This document shows, piece after piece, positions 27,613 to 37,157 of a DNA stretch of 64,000 nt. The translations under genes and the position numbers were made by a program. The DNA comes from Mangrovibacterium lignilyticum (lineage in GTDB: Bacteria; Bacteroidota; Bacteroidia; Bacteroidales; Prolixibacteraceae). Position 1 is the stretch's first letter. The number at the start of each line of letters is the position of its first letter. The stretch covers positions 761,464 to 825,463 of the forward strand of contig NZ_WKLH01000001.1 of NCBI RefSeq assembly GCF_010882175.1, given 5' to 3'. The notes beneath the pieces were generated by a model. The model did no database searches, had not been told where the DNA came from, and was given only the letters and a program-made list of their open reading frames with translations.

Positions 27613-28050
27613 TTAATGAATTTCAATCATTCGCGGGGTGTGTGAGATGTATTCTTCGCGTTTTGGCAACTCAATGGTCAAAATACCATTGTTGTGTTTT
27701 GCGTTGATTTTGTTGACATCCACACCTTCCGGCAATTGGAACGAACGACTGAATTTGGAGTAATTAAACTCGCAGAACACTACTTTGCTACCTTCTTTTT
27801 CTTCTTTCTTTTCTTCTTTTTTCTCTGAAGAAACGGTTAGCAAATTATCTTTTACATCAATATGAAAATCTTTTTTGTCGAGGCCGGGGGCAGCAAGTTC
27901 AATCTCGAAATGGTCTTTTTTCTCGTACACATTTACATTTGGACTGCTGTTCCATCCTGATTTCTCGAAAAAATCATTCCATACATCTTTTCCAAAAAAC
28001 TCATCAAATAAGCTTGGAACATTTCTTTGTGATCTGATAAATGGTAACAT
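27613..28050 (-). CDS. hsp20: Hsp20/alpha-crystallin small heat shock protein
   Basis: A 145-residue cytoplasmic holdase chaperone. The alpha-crystallin domain spans about residues 35-140: it begins with VNVYEKKDHFEIELAAPGLDKKDF, passes through VKDNLLTVSSEKK, and closes with the conserved NGILTIELPK motif near the end. The N-terminus LPFIRSQRNVPSLFDEFFGKD is typical of Bacteroidota members. A strong ribosome-binding site precedes the ATG, unusual for the phylum, fitting rapid heat-induced expression. Confidence 0.94.
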   Translation of the reverse strand: MLPFIRSQRNVPSLFDEFFGKDVWNDFFEKSGWNSSPNVNVYEKKDHFEIELAAPGLDKKDFHIDVKDNLLTVSSEKKEEKKEEKEGSKVVFCEFNYSKFSRSFQLPEGVDVNKINAKHNNGILTIELPKREEYISHTPRMIEIH

Positions 28051-28057
28051 AACTTTG

Positions 28058-28064
28058 TCCTCCT
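28058..28064 (-). promoter_or_regulatory. Strong Shine-Dalgarno site of hsp20
   Basis: AGGAGGA lies 7 bases before the hsp20 ATG (28050). Most genes in this window lack such a site, so this one stands out and also fixes the start codon. Confidence 0.8.
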
Positions 28065-28124
28065 AAAATCTGGTTAAACATTGATTTTTTTTGCTTTCCA
28101 CCCTTTAAATATCAAAGCGCGGAC

Positions 28125-28132
28125 CAAACTTA
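28125..28132 (-). promoter_or_regulatory. Candidate -7 promoter box of hsp20
   Basis: TAAGTTTG on the minus strand matches the Bacteroidota -7 consensus TAnnTTTG exactly, about 75 bases before the hsp20 ATG. A GTTG about 22 bases further upstream could be a weak -33 element. Confidence 0.4.
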
Positions 28133-28309
28133 TTTCTTGCTGAAAAAACGGGTACAACGGCCGTTTCTCTTGTCAAAATGGCTGAAATTGAGTCAAATTT
28201 TCATTCCACAACCACCTGATCCTGAAATATTTTCAGTCTCACCGAAAAAACAAGCACTGAAAAGCAAGCTGCTTAACCTGATTTTTATTATACCTTTACG
28301 CCCGATTAC

Positions 28310-28390
28310 GCAATGGGGTGTCCGGCTACAACCGGACTGAGATTATACCCAATGAACCTGATCCGGTTAATACCGGCGGAGGGATTTGTG
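28310..28390 (+). ncRNA. TPP riboswitch (THI element) of the thi operon
   Basis: The conserved thi-box pieces occur in order: GGGGTG, CTGAGA, TACCC, GAACCTGATCCGGTTAATACCGGC and GGAGGGA. It lies 60 bases before thiS and should repress the operon when thiamine pyrophosphate is bound. A downstream element, 28412-28422, can pair with the first 11 bases of the aptamer (28310-28320), giving a likely alternative fold. No terminator T run follows, so control at translation of thiS is more likely. Confidence 0.95.
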
Positions 28391-28411
28391 TTAAAACTGT
28401 CCGGATAGTTC

Positions 28412-28422
28412 CATCCTGTTGC
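28412..28422 (+). promoter_or_regulatory. Candidate anti-aptamer element of the first TPP riboswitch
   Basis: The 11 bases CATCCTGTTGC are complementary, with three G-U pairs, to the 5' strand of the aptamer at 28310-28320. They sit 27 bases before the thiS ATG. The same relation recurs at the second riboswitch, supporting a shared switching mechanism. Confidence 0.55.
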
Positions 28423-28449
28423 AATTACCAAACTTCTAACACCCGAGTT

Positions 28450-28653
28450 ATGAATGTAATTGTAAACCATCAATCCGTGGAATTGCCCGATCCGGCCAGT
28501 ATCTCCGACCTGCTTTTCACGCTAAAAATTGAGTCGCCGAAAGGAATTGCCCTCGCGATCAACGATGAAATTCTGCGCAAAGACCGCTGGAACGAATTTC
28601 TGTTTTCCGAAAACGACAAGGTACTCATCATTAAAGCCACCCAAGGCGGTTAA
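28450..28653 (+). CDS. thiS: Sulfur carrier protein ThiS
   Basis: A 67-residue ubiquitin-like protein that carries sulfur, as a C-terminal thiocarboxylate, to thiazole synthase ThiG. The C-terminal Gly-Gly is intact (IIKATQGG) and the 'GIALAINDEILRKDRWNEF' block is typical of the family. The ATG at 28450 is chosen because the longer upstream frame runs through the riboswitch. First gene of the thi operon; thiC follows after 39 bases. Confidence 0.95.
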   Translation: MNVIVNHQSVELPDPASISDLLFTLKIESPKGIALAINDEILRKDRWNEFLFSENDKVLIIKATQGG

Positions 28654-30474
<1,821 letters not shown>

Positions 30475-30478
30475 GCGC

Positions 30479-31105
30479 ATGCAACTAACGATCATTTCTT
30501 ATCCTGATCATTTCAAACGGGAGGCTGAAGGAATCAATCAGTTGTTTGAGCTCGGAATGAATCATTTTCACCTTCGAAAGCCGGAGTGGAAACCCGCCGA
30601 AATAGCCAATCTGCTGAATGCGATTAACCCTGTCCATTACCCAAAGATTGTGATTCATGATCATTTTCAACTGGCATTGGATTATGGGCTGGGCGGAATC
30701 CATTTCAGTGGGAGAACCATGGCATTCATGGATCAGTGGACTGCATTTACAGGGAGCCAAAGCACCTCCTGCCACAGCCTGCGCGAATTGCAACAACTCC
30801 CCGATCAGATTGATTATGCTTTTCTGAGCCCGATTTTTCCTTCCATCTCCAAGCCGGGTTATCAGGCCGAATTTGAGTTGGATGACGTCAAGCAATTCCT
30901 GGCTACCTATCACAAAAGCCGGGTTATTGCTTTGGGCGGAATCGCGGAAGACAAAGTGAGCATCTGCCGGACAAGTGGCTTCGACGGAATTGCCGTGTTG
31001 GGCACCCTCTGGCAAACGCGCCGATCGCAAGAACGAATTCTGGATCATTTCCAGAATTTGAAAAAGTCCAGCTACCGGCTTTATAAAGAAACTTTAACCG
31101 ATTAG
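30479..31105 (+). CDS. TenI/ThiE-like protein, probable thiazole tautomerase
   Basis: A 208-residue TIM-barrel protein of the thiamine phosphate synthase superfamily. Seen: 'HFHLRKPEW' near residue 30, 'IHDHFQLALDYGLGGIHFSG', TSCHSLREL with a conserved His near residue 100, 'YAFLSPIFPSISKPGY' and 'VIALGGI'. The G-x-H-x-x-x-x-D catalytic block of true ThiE is altered (GIHFSGRT), and a standard ThiE is encoded next door. By analogy with Bacillus TenI, it likely isomerises the thiazole phosphate tautomer; this is inference. It is the third gene of the operon, with 4- and 2-base spacers. Confidence 0.75.
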   Translation: MQLTIISYPDHFKREAEGINQLFELGMNHFHLRKPEWKPAEIANLLNAINPVHYPKIVIHDHFQLALDYGLGGIHFSGRTMAFMDQWTAFTGSQSTSCHSLRELQQLPDQIDYAFLSPIFPSISKPGYQAEFELDDVKQFLATYHKSRVIALGGIAEDKVSICRTSGFDGIAVLGTLWQTRRSQERILDHFQNLKKSSYRLYKETLTD

Positions 31106-31107
31106 TT

Positions 31108-31782
31108 ATGAATCAAAATAATAACCTGCGAATCTCGCCACTTCAGTTCATCACGCATCCAACCGAACAAGTCAGCCCTTCAGCTCAGGCCCGACAAGTG
31201 CTGGAAGGCGGTTGCAACTGGATTCAACTGCGCATGAAAAAGCACAGTGTCGAACAGATTTGCGCTGAAGCGGAAAAAATAAAAGCTCTGAAAGGGGAAT
31301 TCGACTTCACCTTTATACTGAACGATCATCCGGACCTGGCGCTAAAGCTCGGTGCTGACGGAGTCCACCTTGGCAAGCAGGACTGCTCGCCGGCAGAAGC
31401 CCGCAAGCTGCTCGGCTCCGGGTACATCATCGGAGGAACAGCCAACTCCCTTGAAGATATTGAGCGTCTGGCGGCACAAGGAGTTGACTACATTGGTCTG
31501 GGGCCTTTCCGTTTTACCGCCACCAAAGAAAACCTGAGCCCGGTGCTTGGTCTAACAGGCTACAGCCAGTTGATCCGGCAAATGAAAGATCGGGGAATTG
31601 ATCTTCCGGTAATTGGTATCGGTGGCGTCGAACCGGAAGACATTAACGACCTGATGTTAACCCGGTTGCACGGGCTGGCCATTTCGTCGGCAATCTGGAA
31701 AAGCCCGTCGATTGCTGCATGCACTCACCAGTGGCTCGAGGCCATTTCAAAAGCTTCCACACATCAAACAACAACCCTTTAA
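31108..31782 (+). CDS. thiE: Thiamine-phosphate synthase ThiE
   Basis: A 224-residue TIM-barrel enzyme joining hydroxymethylpyrimidine diphosphate and thiazole phosphate to thiamine phosphate. The substrate motifs are intact: [35 protein letters not shown] with the metal-binding Asp residues, [11 protein letters not shown], '[22 protein letters not shown]' and 'PVIGIGGV'. It starts 2 bases after the TenI-like gene and ends 10 bases before thiG. The C-terminus extends slightly into a Ser/Thr-rich tail. Confidence 0.94.
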   Translation: MNQNNNLRISPLQFITHPTEQVSPSAQARQVLEGGCNWIQLRMKKHSVEQICAEAEKIKALKGEFDFTFILNDHPDLALKLGADGVHLGKQDCSPAEARKLLGSGYIIGGTANSLEDIERLAAQGVDYIGLGPFRFTATKENLSPVLGLTGYSQLIRQMKDRGIDLPVIGIGGVEPEDINDLMLTRLHGLAISSAIWKSPSIAACTHQWLEAISKASTHQTTTL

Positions 31783-31792
31783 AAACAAAAAG

Positions 31793-32560
31793 ATGAAACC
31801 TTTAATAATAGCCGACAAAACCTTTCAATCGCGCCTGTTTACCGGCACAGGCAAATTCAGTTCAAACCAGGTTATGGAAGACGCCTTGCTGGCCTCCGAA
31901 AGTGAATTGGTAACCGTCGCTCTCCGGCGGGTAGATCTCAACAACAGTCAGGATGACCTGCTGCGCCACCTCAACCATCCGCACATCAATCTATTGCCGA
32001 ACACATCCGGAGTACGCACTGCCAAAGAAGCTGTCTTTGCGGCCGAATTGGCACGCGAAGCACTGGGGACCAACTGGGTGAAACTGGAAATCCACCCCGA
32101 TCCGCGTTATTTGTTGCCCGACTCGGAAGAAACGCTGAAAGCGACCGGGCAACTGGTAAAGCTCGGCTTCGTTGTACTGCCCTACATTCAGGCCGATCCG
32201 GTTTTGTGTAAAAAGCTGGAAGATGTCGGAACCGCCGCAGTCATGCCACTCGGTGCGCCAATTGGCAGCAATAAAGGGCTTCAAACCCGCGATTTTTTAC
32301 GCATCATCATCGAGCAATCCAATGTTCCGGTGATTGTTGATGCCGGAATCGGGGCACCATCACACGCAGCGGAAGCCATTGAAATGGGCGCCGATGCGGT
32401 TCTGGTCAATACAGCCATTGCGGTTTCCAATCACCCGGCAATGATGGGAAAAGCTTTTAAACTGGCTGTTGAAGCAGCCATGTTGGCTCGTGAAGCCAAA
32501 CTGGCTCCCGTTCGCGATTATGCTGAAGCCAGTAGCCCGTTAACTTCATTCTTAGACTAA
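31793..32560 (+). CDS. thiG: Thiazole synthase ThiG
   Basis: A 255-residue TIM-barrel enzyme condensing deoxyxylulose phosphate, dehydroglycine and ThiS thiocarboxylate into the thiazole ring. Family blocks: [12 protein letters not shown] at the N-terminus, [11 protein letters not shown], '[14 protein letters not shown]', the Schiff-base Lys in WVKLEIHPD, '[14 protein letters not shown]' and '[31 protein letters not shown]' in pieces. The ATG at 31793 is preferred because the longer frame overlaps thiE and lacks similarity. Confidence 0.96.
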   Translation: MKPLIIADKTFQSRLFTGTGKFSSNQVMEDALLASESELVTVALRRVDLNNSQDDLLRHLNHPHINLLPNTSGVRTAKEAVFAAELAREALGTNWVKLEIHPDPRYLLPDSEETLKATGQLVKLGFVVLPYIQADPVLCKKLEDVGTAAVMPLGAPIGSNKGLQTRDFLRIIIEQSNVPVIVDAGIGAPSHAAEAIEMGADAVLVNTAIAVSNHPAMMGKAFKLAVEAAMLAREAKLAPVRDYAEASSPLTSFLD

Positions 32561-32565
32561 ATACC

Positions 32566-33681
32566 ATGGACTTTTACGAAATACTCCAACAATACGATTG
32601 GGAGGAAACCCGAGCCTCAATCTACAGCAAAACAGCCGCCGATGTCGAAAAAGCTTTGCAAAACGCCCAGCCAACTGCCGACGACTTCATGGCTTTGATT
32701 TCTCCGGCCGCAGCTCCCTATCTGGAACAAATGGCTCAGCAAAGCCGCTCCAGAACCTTAAGTCGGTTTGGAAAAACCATGCAACTTTATGTACCCCTTT
32801 ACCTGTCGAACGAATGCACCAACTTTTGCACCTATTGTGGCTTCAACCACAACAATAAAATTGAGCGAAACACACTGAACAAGGATCAGATTCTAAAAGA
32901 AGCTGAAGCGATCCGCAAACTTGGGTTCGAGCACCTGCTGTTGGTTACCGGCGAGCACCCGCGGGCAGCAGGATTTGACTATTTAAAGGAAACGCTGACT
33001 CTTCTGAAGCCGCTGTTCAGCCAGCTTTCGGTGGAAGTTCAGCCGATGGATACAGCCGAATACAAAGCATTGACCGACGAAGGACTTCATGCCGTTTACG
33101 TTTACCAGGAAACCTATTACGAAAAGCGGTACCCTGTTTATCACCCCAAAGGGAAGAAAGCCAACTTCCGATATCGTCTTGAAACGGCTGAGCGTCTGGG
33201 GAAGGCCAACATTCACAAAGCAGGATTGGGCTGTTTACTGGGATTGGAAGATTGGCGGGTCGATTCCTTCTTTACCGCCCTTCACCTTCAGTTTTTAAAG
33301 CGAAATTACTGGAAAACGAAATATTCAATCGCCTTTCCGCGACTAAGGCCACATGCCGGAAGTTTCAACCCGGACTATCCGATCAGCGATCGGGAATTTG
33401 TCCAACTGATTTGTGCTTATCGTCTGCTGGACGAAAATGTGGAACTCTCGCTCTCCACCCGCGAAAGTCCGAAAATGCGCAATCATTTGGCCCAACTCGG
33501 CATTACAACAATGAGCGCCGGAAGCAGCACCAAACCCGGTGGATATGCCGAGCGGACCGAATCACTGGAGCAGTTTGCCATTAATGATGACCGGTGCCCG
33601 GCAGAGGTTGAAGCTTCGTTAAAAGCGCAGGGATACGAAGTGGTTTGGAAAGATTGGGATACTTACATGCAACAAGTTTAG
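32566..33681 (+). CDS. thiH: Tyrosine lyase ThiH (2-iminoacetate synthase)
   Basis: A 371-residue radical SAM enzyme that cleaves tyrosine to dehydroglycine and p-cresol, feeding ThiG. The cluster motif CxxxCxxC is present at Cys84, Cys88 and Cys91 (NECTNFCTYCGF), and 'LLVTGEHPRAAG' and 'VYQETYYEKRYPVYHP' are family-typical. Use of ThiH rather than glycine oxidase ThiO indicates the oxygen-independent route, fitting an anaerobic or facultative lifestyle. It starts 5 bases after thiG. Confidence 0.96.
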   Translation: MDFYEILQQYDWEETRASIYSKTAADVEKALQNAQPTADDFMALISPAAAPYLEQMAQQSRSRTLSRFGKTMQLYVPLYLSNECTNFCTYCGFNHNNKIERNTLNKDQILKEAEAIRKLGFEHLLLVTGEHPRAAGFDYLKETLTLLKPLFSQLSVEVQPMDTAEYKALTDEGLHAVYVYQETYYEKRYPVYHPKGKKANFRYRLETAERLGKANIHKAGLGCLLGLEDWRVDSFFTALHLQFLKRNYWKTKYSIAFPRLRPHAGSFNPDYPISDREFVQLICAYRLLDENVELSLSTRESPKMRNHLAQLGITTMSAGSSTKPGGYAERTESLEQFAINDDRCPAEVEASLKAQGYEVVWKDWDTYMQQV

Positions 33682-33684
33682 ATC

Positions 33685-34395
33685 ATGAATTTAGAAGAAA
33701 AAGAACGCTATGCGCGCCAAATCATGTTACCCGAAATTGGCGGGGCCGGGCAAGAAAAGCTTAAGCAAGCCAAGGTCTTAATTGTGGGGGCCGGTGGTTT
33801 GGGATCGCCGGTTGCTCTCTATTTAGCAGCTGCCGGTGTCGGTCACCTTGGGCTGGTCGACAACGATACGGTCAGTCTGACCAACCTGCAGCGGCAAATT
33901 CTTTACAATACCGATGTGGTTGGGAAAGCAAAAGTGACGCATGCACAGGAAGTGTTGCGAGCCATCAACCCGCATGTCAGTGTGCTTCCGATCTTCGAAC
34001 GCCTGACTGAAGCCAACGCCGAAAGTCTGATGCAACCCTACGATGTGATTGTTGATGCGACCGACAATTTCCGGGCTCGCTACCTGATTAGTCAAAACTG
34101 TCAAAAACTGAACAAACCGATGGTTCATGGTTCTATTGAAGAGTTCAAAGGAATGGTTTCGGTTTTCAACTACCAGGGCGGGCCGGTTTATGAAGATCTG
34201 TTTCCCGAAGCACCGGAAAGTCAATCTTTCGATGGTGAACCGAAAGGCGTTTTTGGTGCCTTACCCGGCATCATTGGGAGCATGCAAGCCATGGAAGTGC
34301 TCAAAATCATCACCGGAGCAGGCACTGTTTTAGCAGGCAAACTATTTGTTTACAATGCCATTGACTGCTCCGCATCGACATTAAAATTGAATTAG
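33685..34395 (+). CDS. thiF: ThiF-family adenylyltransferase without zinc-binding cysteines
   Basis: A 236-residue E1-like protein that should adenylate the ThiS C-terminus. ATP-binding features are intact: the RQIMLPEIG Arg region, glycine loop VGAGGLGSPVA (residues 34-43), DNDTVSLTNLQRQ and DATDNF with Asp127. The usual CxxC after the strand (CYRC) reads VYED at residues 168-171; the third Cys region reads SFDGEPKG; and the protein ends LKLN before the C-terminal CxxC. Only Cys139 and Cys228 remain. Position at the end of the thi operon (3 bases after thiH) supports a ThiF role, but a zinc-free variant. Confidence 0.88.
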   Translation: MNLEEKERYARQIMLPEIGGAGQEKLKQAKVLIVGAGGLGSPVALYLAAAGVGHLGLVDNDTVSLTNLQRQILYNTDVVGKAKVTHAQEVLRAINPHVSVLPIFERLTEANAESLMQPYDVIVDATDNFRARYLISQNCQKLNKPMVHGSIEEFKGMVSVFNYQGGPVYEDLFPEAPESQSFDGEPKGVFGALPGIIGSMQAMEVLKIITGAGTVLAGKLFVYNAIDCSASTLKLN

Positions 34396-34397
34396 TA

Positions 34398-34411
34398 CCA
34401 AATTAATTTGG
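34398..34411. promoter_or_regulatory. 14-bp perfect palindrome overlapping the -33 box
   Basis: CCAAATTAATTTGG is a perfect palindrome that starts 3 bases after the thiF stop and overlaps the TTTG -33 element of the receptor promoter (34407-34410). It could be an operator for a dimeric regulator, or a coincidence of AT-rich promoter sequence. Confidence 0.45.
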
Positions 34412-34437
34412 AGTAATTTAGATTCTGTCTAAATTTG
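34407..34437 (+). promoter_or_regulatory. Bacteroidota-type promoter of the TPP-regulated TonB receptor
   Basis: TTTG (34407-34410) is followed after exactly 19 bases by TAAATTTG (34430-34437), matching the phylum's TTTG-N19-TAnnTTTG consensus at every fixed position. Transcription would start near 34443-34446, right at the 5' edge of the second riboswitch, so the receptor gene is independently transcribed although close behind the thi operon. Confidence 0.8.
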
Positions 34438-34445
34438 CACCGATT

Positions 34446-34525
34446 AGCAATGGGGTGTCCTAATATTACGGACTGAGATCATACCCACAGAACCTGATCC
34501 GGGTAATGCCGGCGTAGGGAGGGCG
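34446..34525 (+). ncRNA. TPP riboswitch (THI element) of the TonB receptor gene
   Basis: The thi-box elements GGGGTG, CTGAGA, TACCC, GAACCTGATCCGGGTAATGCCGGCG and TAGGGA occur in order with normal spacing. The receptor ATG is at 34586. An element at 34545-34554 can pair with the aptamer's first strand at 34448-34457. No T-run terminator follows, so translational control is more likely than attenuation. Confidence 0.95.
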
Positions 34526-34544
34526 AATAGGGAACGTGGATTCC

Positions 34545-34570
34545 CACCTCATTGGTTATTTATTAACCAA
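34545..34570 (+). promoter_or_regulatory. Candidate expression platform of the second TPP riboswitch
   Basis: CACCTCATTG (34545-34554) is complementary, with one G-U pair, to the 5' aptamer strand at 34448-34457. It overlaps a hairpin TTGGTTA / TAACCAA (34552-34570, loop TTTAT). The two pairings are mutually exclusive in part, which is how a switching platform would look just before the start codon at 34586. Confidence 0.5.
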
Positions 34571-34585
34571 ACTTTCAAGAACAAG

Positions 34586-37093
34586 ATGAAAAAAATTTCT
34601 TTTCTGTTGATCATGCTGTGCATGGCAACTTTCAGTTTCGCACAATTTTCCATCTCGGGAGTTGTGAAAAACACCGACAACGAAGTTCTTCCGGGAGCCA
34701 ATGTTGTGATAGCCGGAACTTATACCGGAACGGTGGCCGACCCAAACGGTAAATTTGAATTGAAAAATCTAAAAGCCGGAAACTACGAAATCCTCGTTTC
34801 CTTTATCGGTTACGACAAAACCAGTCAAACAGTCAAGCTGGTTGATCAATCTAAATCCGTAGTTATCACCTTGGAGTACTCGGGAATCATGACTGAAGAA
34901 GTGCTGGTTTCAGCAACTCGTGCCGGCGACAAAACACCGGTTGCCAAAAGCTCGGTTGACCGCGCAACCATCGAAAACCGCAACATGGGACAGGATATTC
35001 CCTATCTGCTGACAATGACACCATCGTATGTGGCAACATCTGATGCCGGTGCCGGTGTGGGTTATACCAACTTCCGGATTCGCGGCACTGATTTGAACCG
35101 GATCAATGTGACTGTGAATGGCATTCCGATGAACGATGCAGAATCGCACGGAACTTACTTTGTGGACATTCCGGATCTGGCCGGATCGATCGACAACATC
35201 CAGGTGCAACGCGGTGTGGGAACATCGACCAACGGAGCAGCAGCATTTGGTGCAACCATTAACCTGCAAACCACCACGCTGAACAAAGAGCCTTATGCTG
35301 AAGTAAAAAGCTCGGCCGGGTCGTTCGGAACATTCAAAAATTCGGTAGCTGCCGGAACGGGCTTAATGGGCAAATTCGCTTTCGATGCCCGTTTATCGAA
35401 GGTGACTTCAGACGGGTTCATTGACCGCGCCAGTTCCGATTTAAAATCCTTCTTTGTTTCGGGAGGGTATTATTCTGAGAACACGATTTTGAAGGTGAAT
35501 ATCTTCTCCGGTTTCGAAGAAACGTACCAGGCATGGTATGGTGTTCCTTCTGCCAAATTGAATAACGACCAGGCCGAAATGCAACGCTATCTGGATCACT
35601 GGTTGTGGTCGGGATCCGAACGCGAAAACCAAAAACGGTACGATGACTTGATAAACTCGGATGCCCGCACGTACAATTTTTACACTTACGAAAATGCGGT
35701 TGACCATTACCAGCAAGATCACTATCAATTGCATTTTTCCCATAAATTTAGCGAGTACCTGAATTTGAATGCCGCGTTGCATTACACTTACGGCCGTGGC
35801 TATTACGAAAACTACGAGTACGATCAGGATTATGCCGATTACCAGATGACCGCTCCCAGTGGCATTGACATGACTGATTTAGTTGCCCGCAAATGGTTGG
35901 ATAACGATTTCTACGGAGCCACTTACTCGCTGAATTACGATGATGGTAAAAATGCGTTCACCTTTGGTGGTGGCTATAACGAATACGATGGCCGCCACTT
36001 TGGCCGCGTGATCTGGGCACAATACATGGGCGACAATGTCATTGAAAATGATTGGTACGGTGGAACAAGTATCGATAGCGAATTTGAATGGTACCGCAGT
36101 AGAGGGGTGAAAAAAGATTTCAACCTGTTCGGCAAATACAATCTTCAAATCACTAAAGCATTGAGTCTTTATGCTGACATGCAATACCGTCACATTGATT
36201 ATAGCATTAACGGGATTGACGACGATTTGCGTGACATTTCACAAAAGCACAAGTTTGATTTCTTCAACCCGAAATTGGGTATCTATTATAAACCCAACGC
36301 CCAAAACCAGGCTTACGTTAGCTATGCACAGGCACACCGTGAGCCCAACCGCAGCAATTTTGTCGATGCCGACCCGGCCGGAAAACAACCGGTTTACGAA
36401 ACGCTAAACGATTTTGAAGCCGGATATACATTCTTGAATCGCAATTTCTCAATTGGTGCAAACCTTTATTACATGCTGTACAAAGATCAGCTGATCCAAA
36501 CCGGTGAGATCAACGATGTTGGTTCAGCTATCATGGTGAATGTTGACGACAGTTACCGCACAGGTATTGAGCTGATGGGAGGAGTGAAGATTACCCGCTC
36601 CCTGAAATGGGATGTGAATGCAACCTTCAGCCAGAATAAGATTAAAAATTTTACGGAACATGTCGACAACTGGGATTATTGGTACGACACTGAAAATGAG
36701 CCTTACCAATACGTGAATGATCTTGGCAAAAGTGATCTGGCGTTTTCGCCCGGTGTGATTGTGAACAGCTTGCTGAGTCTTCAGGCCGCCAAAGGACTAT
36801 CCATCAGTCTACTTTCAAACTATGTGAGCGACCAGTACATCGACAACTCATCAGACGAAAACCGCAAACTGGACGCTTGGTTTGTAAACAACCTGAAGGT
36901 TGACTACACGATTAAAGGAAACTTTTTCAAAGCGATAAAACTGCACCTGATGGTCAATAACCTGTTCGACACCGAGTATGAAAGCAACGCTTGGGTGTAC
37001 TCATACTACACCGGTGGAACCCGTTACAAAATGGACGGTTACTTTCCGCAGGCAGGAATCAACTTTTTTGCCGGAATTGATTTCAAATTTTAA
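34586..37093 (+). CDS. TonB-dependent outer-membrane receptor, probable thiamine or thiamine-precursor importer
   Basis: An 835-residue outer-membrane transporter. A signal peptide (MKKISFLLIMLCMATFSFA) is followed by a carboxypeptidase-regulatory-like beta-sandwich (about 22-105: ISGVVKNTDNEVLPGANVV), a plug domain (about 110-230: EEVLVSATRAGDKTPVAKS, 'FRIRGTDLNRINVTVNGIPMNDAE') and a 22-strand barrel ending in FKF, a BAM-type C-terminal aromatic. The TPP riboswitch and own promoter point to uptake of thiamine or a precursor; TPP-regulated TonB receptors are known in Bacteroidota. No SusD-like partner or pnuT gene follows here, so the inner-membrane carrier must be elsewhere. Confidence 0.9.
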   Translation: MKKISFLLIMLCMATFSFAQFSISGVVKNTDNEVLPGANVVIAGTYTGTVADPNGKFELKNLKAGNYEILVSFIGYDKTSQTVKLVDQSKSVVITLEYSGIMTEEVLVSATRAGDKTPVAKSSVDRATIENRNMGQDIPYLLTMTPSYVATSDAGAGVGYTNFRIRGTDLNRINVTVNGIPMNDAESHGTYFVDIPDLAGSIDNIQVQRGVGTSTNGAAAFGATINLQTTTLNKEPYAEVKSSAGSFGTFKNSVAAGTGLMGKFAFDARLSKVTSDGFIDRASSDLKSFFVSGGYYSENTILKVNIFSGFEETYQAWYGVPSAKLNNDQAEMQRYLDHWLWSGSERENQKRYDDLINSDARTYNFYTYENAVDHYQQDHYQLHFSHKFSEYLNLNAALHYTYGRGYYENYEYDQDYADYQMTAPSGIDMTDLVARKWLDNDFYGATYSLNYDDGKNAFTFGGGYNEYDGRHFGRVIWAQYMGDNVIENDWYGGTSIDSEFEWYRSRGVKKDFNLFGKYNLQITKALSLYADMQYRHIDYSINGIDDDLRDISQKHKFDFFNPKLGIYYKPNAQNQAYVSYAQAHREPNRSNFVDADPAGKQPVYETLNDFEAGYTFLNRNFSIGANLYYMLYKDQLIQTGEINDVGSAIMVNVDDSYRTGIELMGGVKITRSLKWDVNATFSQNKIKNFTEHVDNWDYWYDTENEPYQYVNDLGKSDLAFSPGVIVNSLLSLQAAKGLSISLLSNYVSDQYIDNSSDENRKLDAWFVNNLKVDYTIKGNFFKAIKLHLMVNNLFDTEYESNAWVYSYYTGGTRYKMDGYFPQAGINFFAGIDFKF

Positions 37094-37102
37094 TGAAAGA
37101 CC

Positions 37103-37131
37103 GAATCCCCGGGGAATTTCTCCGGGGATTC
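37103..37131. terminator. Hairpin after the TonB receptor gene
   Basis: GAATCCCCGG pairs with CCGGGGATTC across a short loop 9 bases after the receptor stop. The T tract after it is weak (ATCATTTTA), but the stem is strong and it lies between convergent genes. Confidence 0.75.
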
Positions 37132-37157
37132 ATCATTTTACGTTTAGGTCGTGAGCT

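Noticed and set aside
27474-27707. Plus-strand frame from the repeat array into the hsp20 3' region
   Set aside because: It runs antisense through hsp20 and the terminator; composition (Arg-rich) follows from the DNA repeat and no start signal is apparent.
28318-28449. Longer thiS start within the riboswitch
   Set aside because: The extension would translate the TPP aptamer; thiS homology begins at the ATG at 28450.
34398-34411. Palindrome as a recombination or attachment site
   Set aside because: There is no integrase, duplicated flank or tRNA end nearby; its overlap with the -33 box makes a regulatory reading more plausible.
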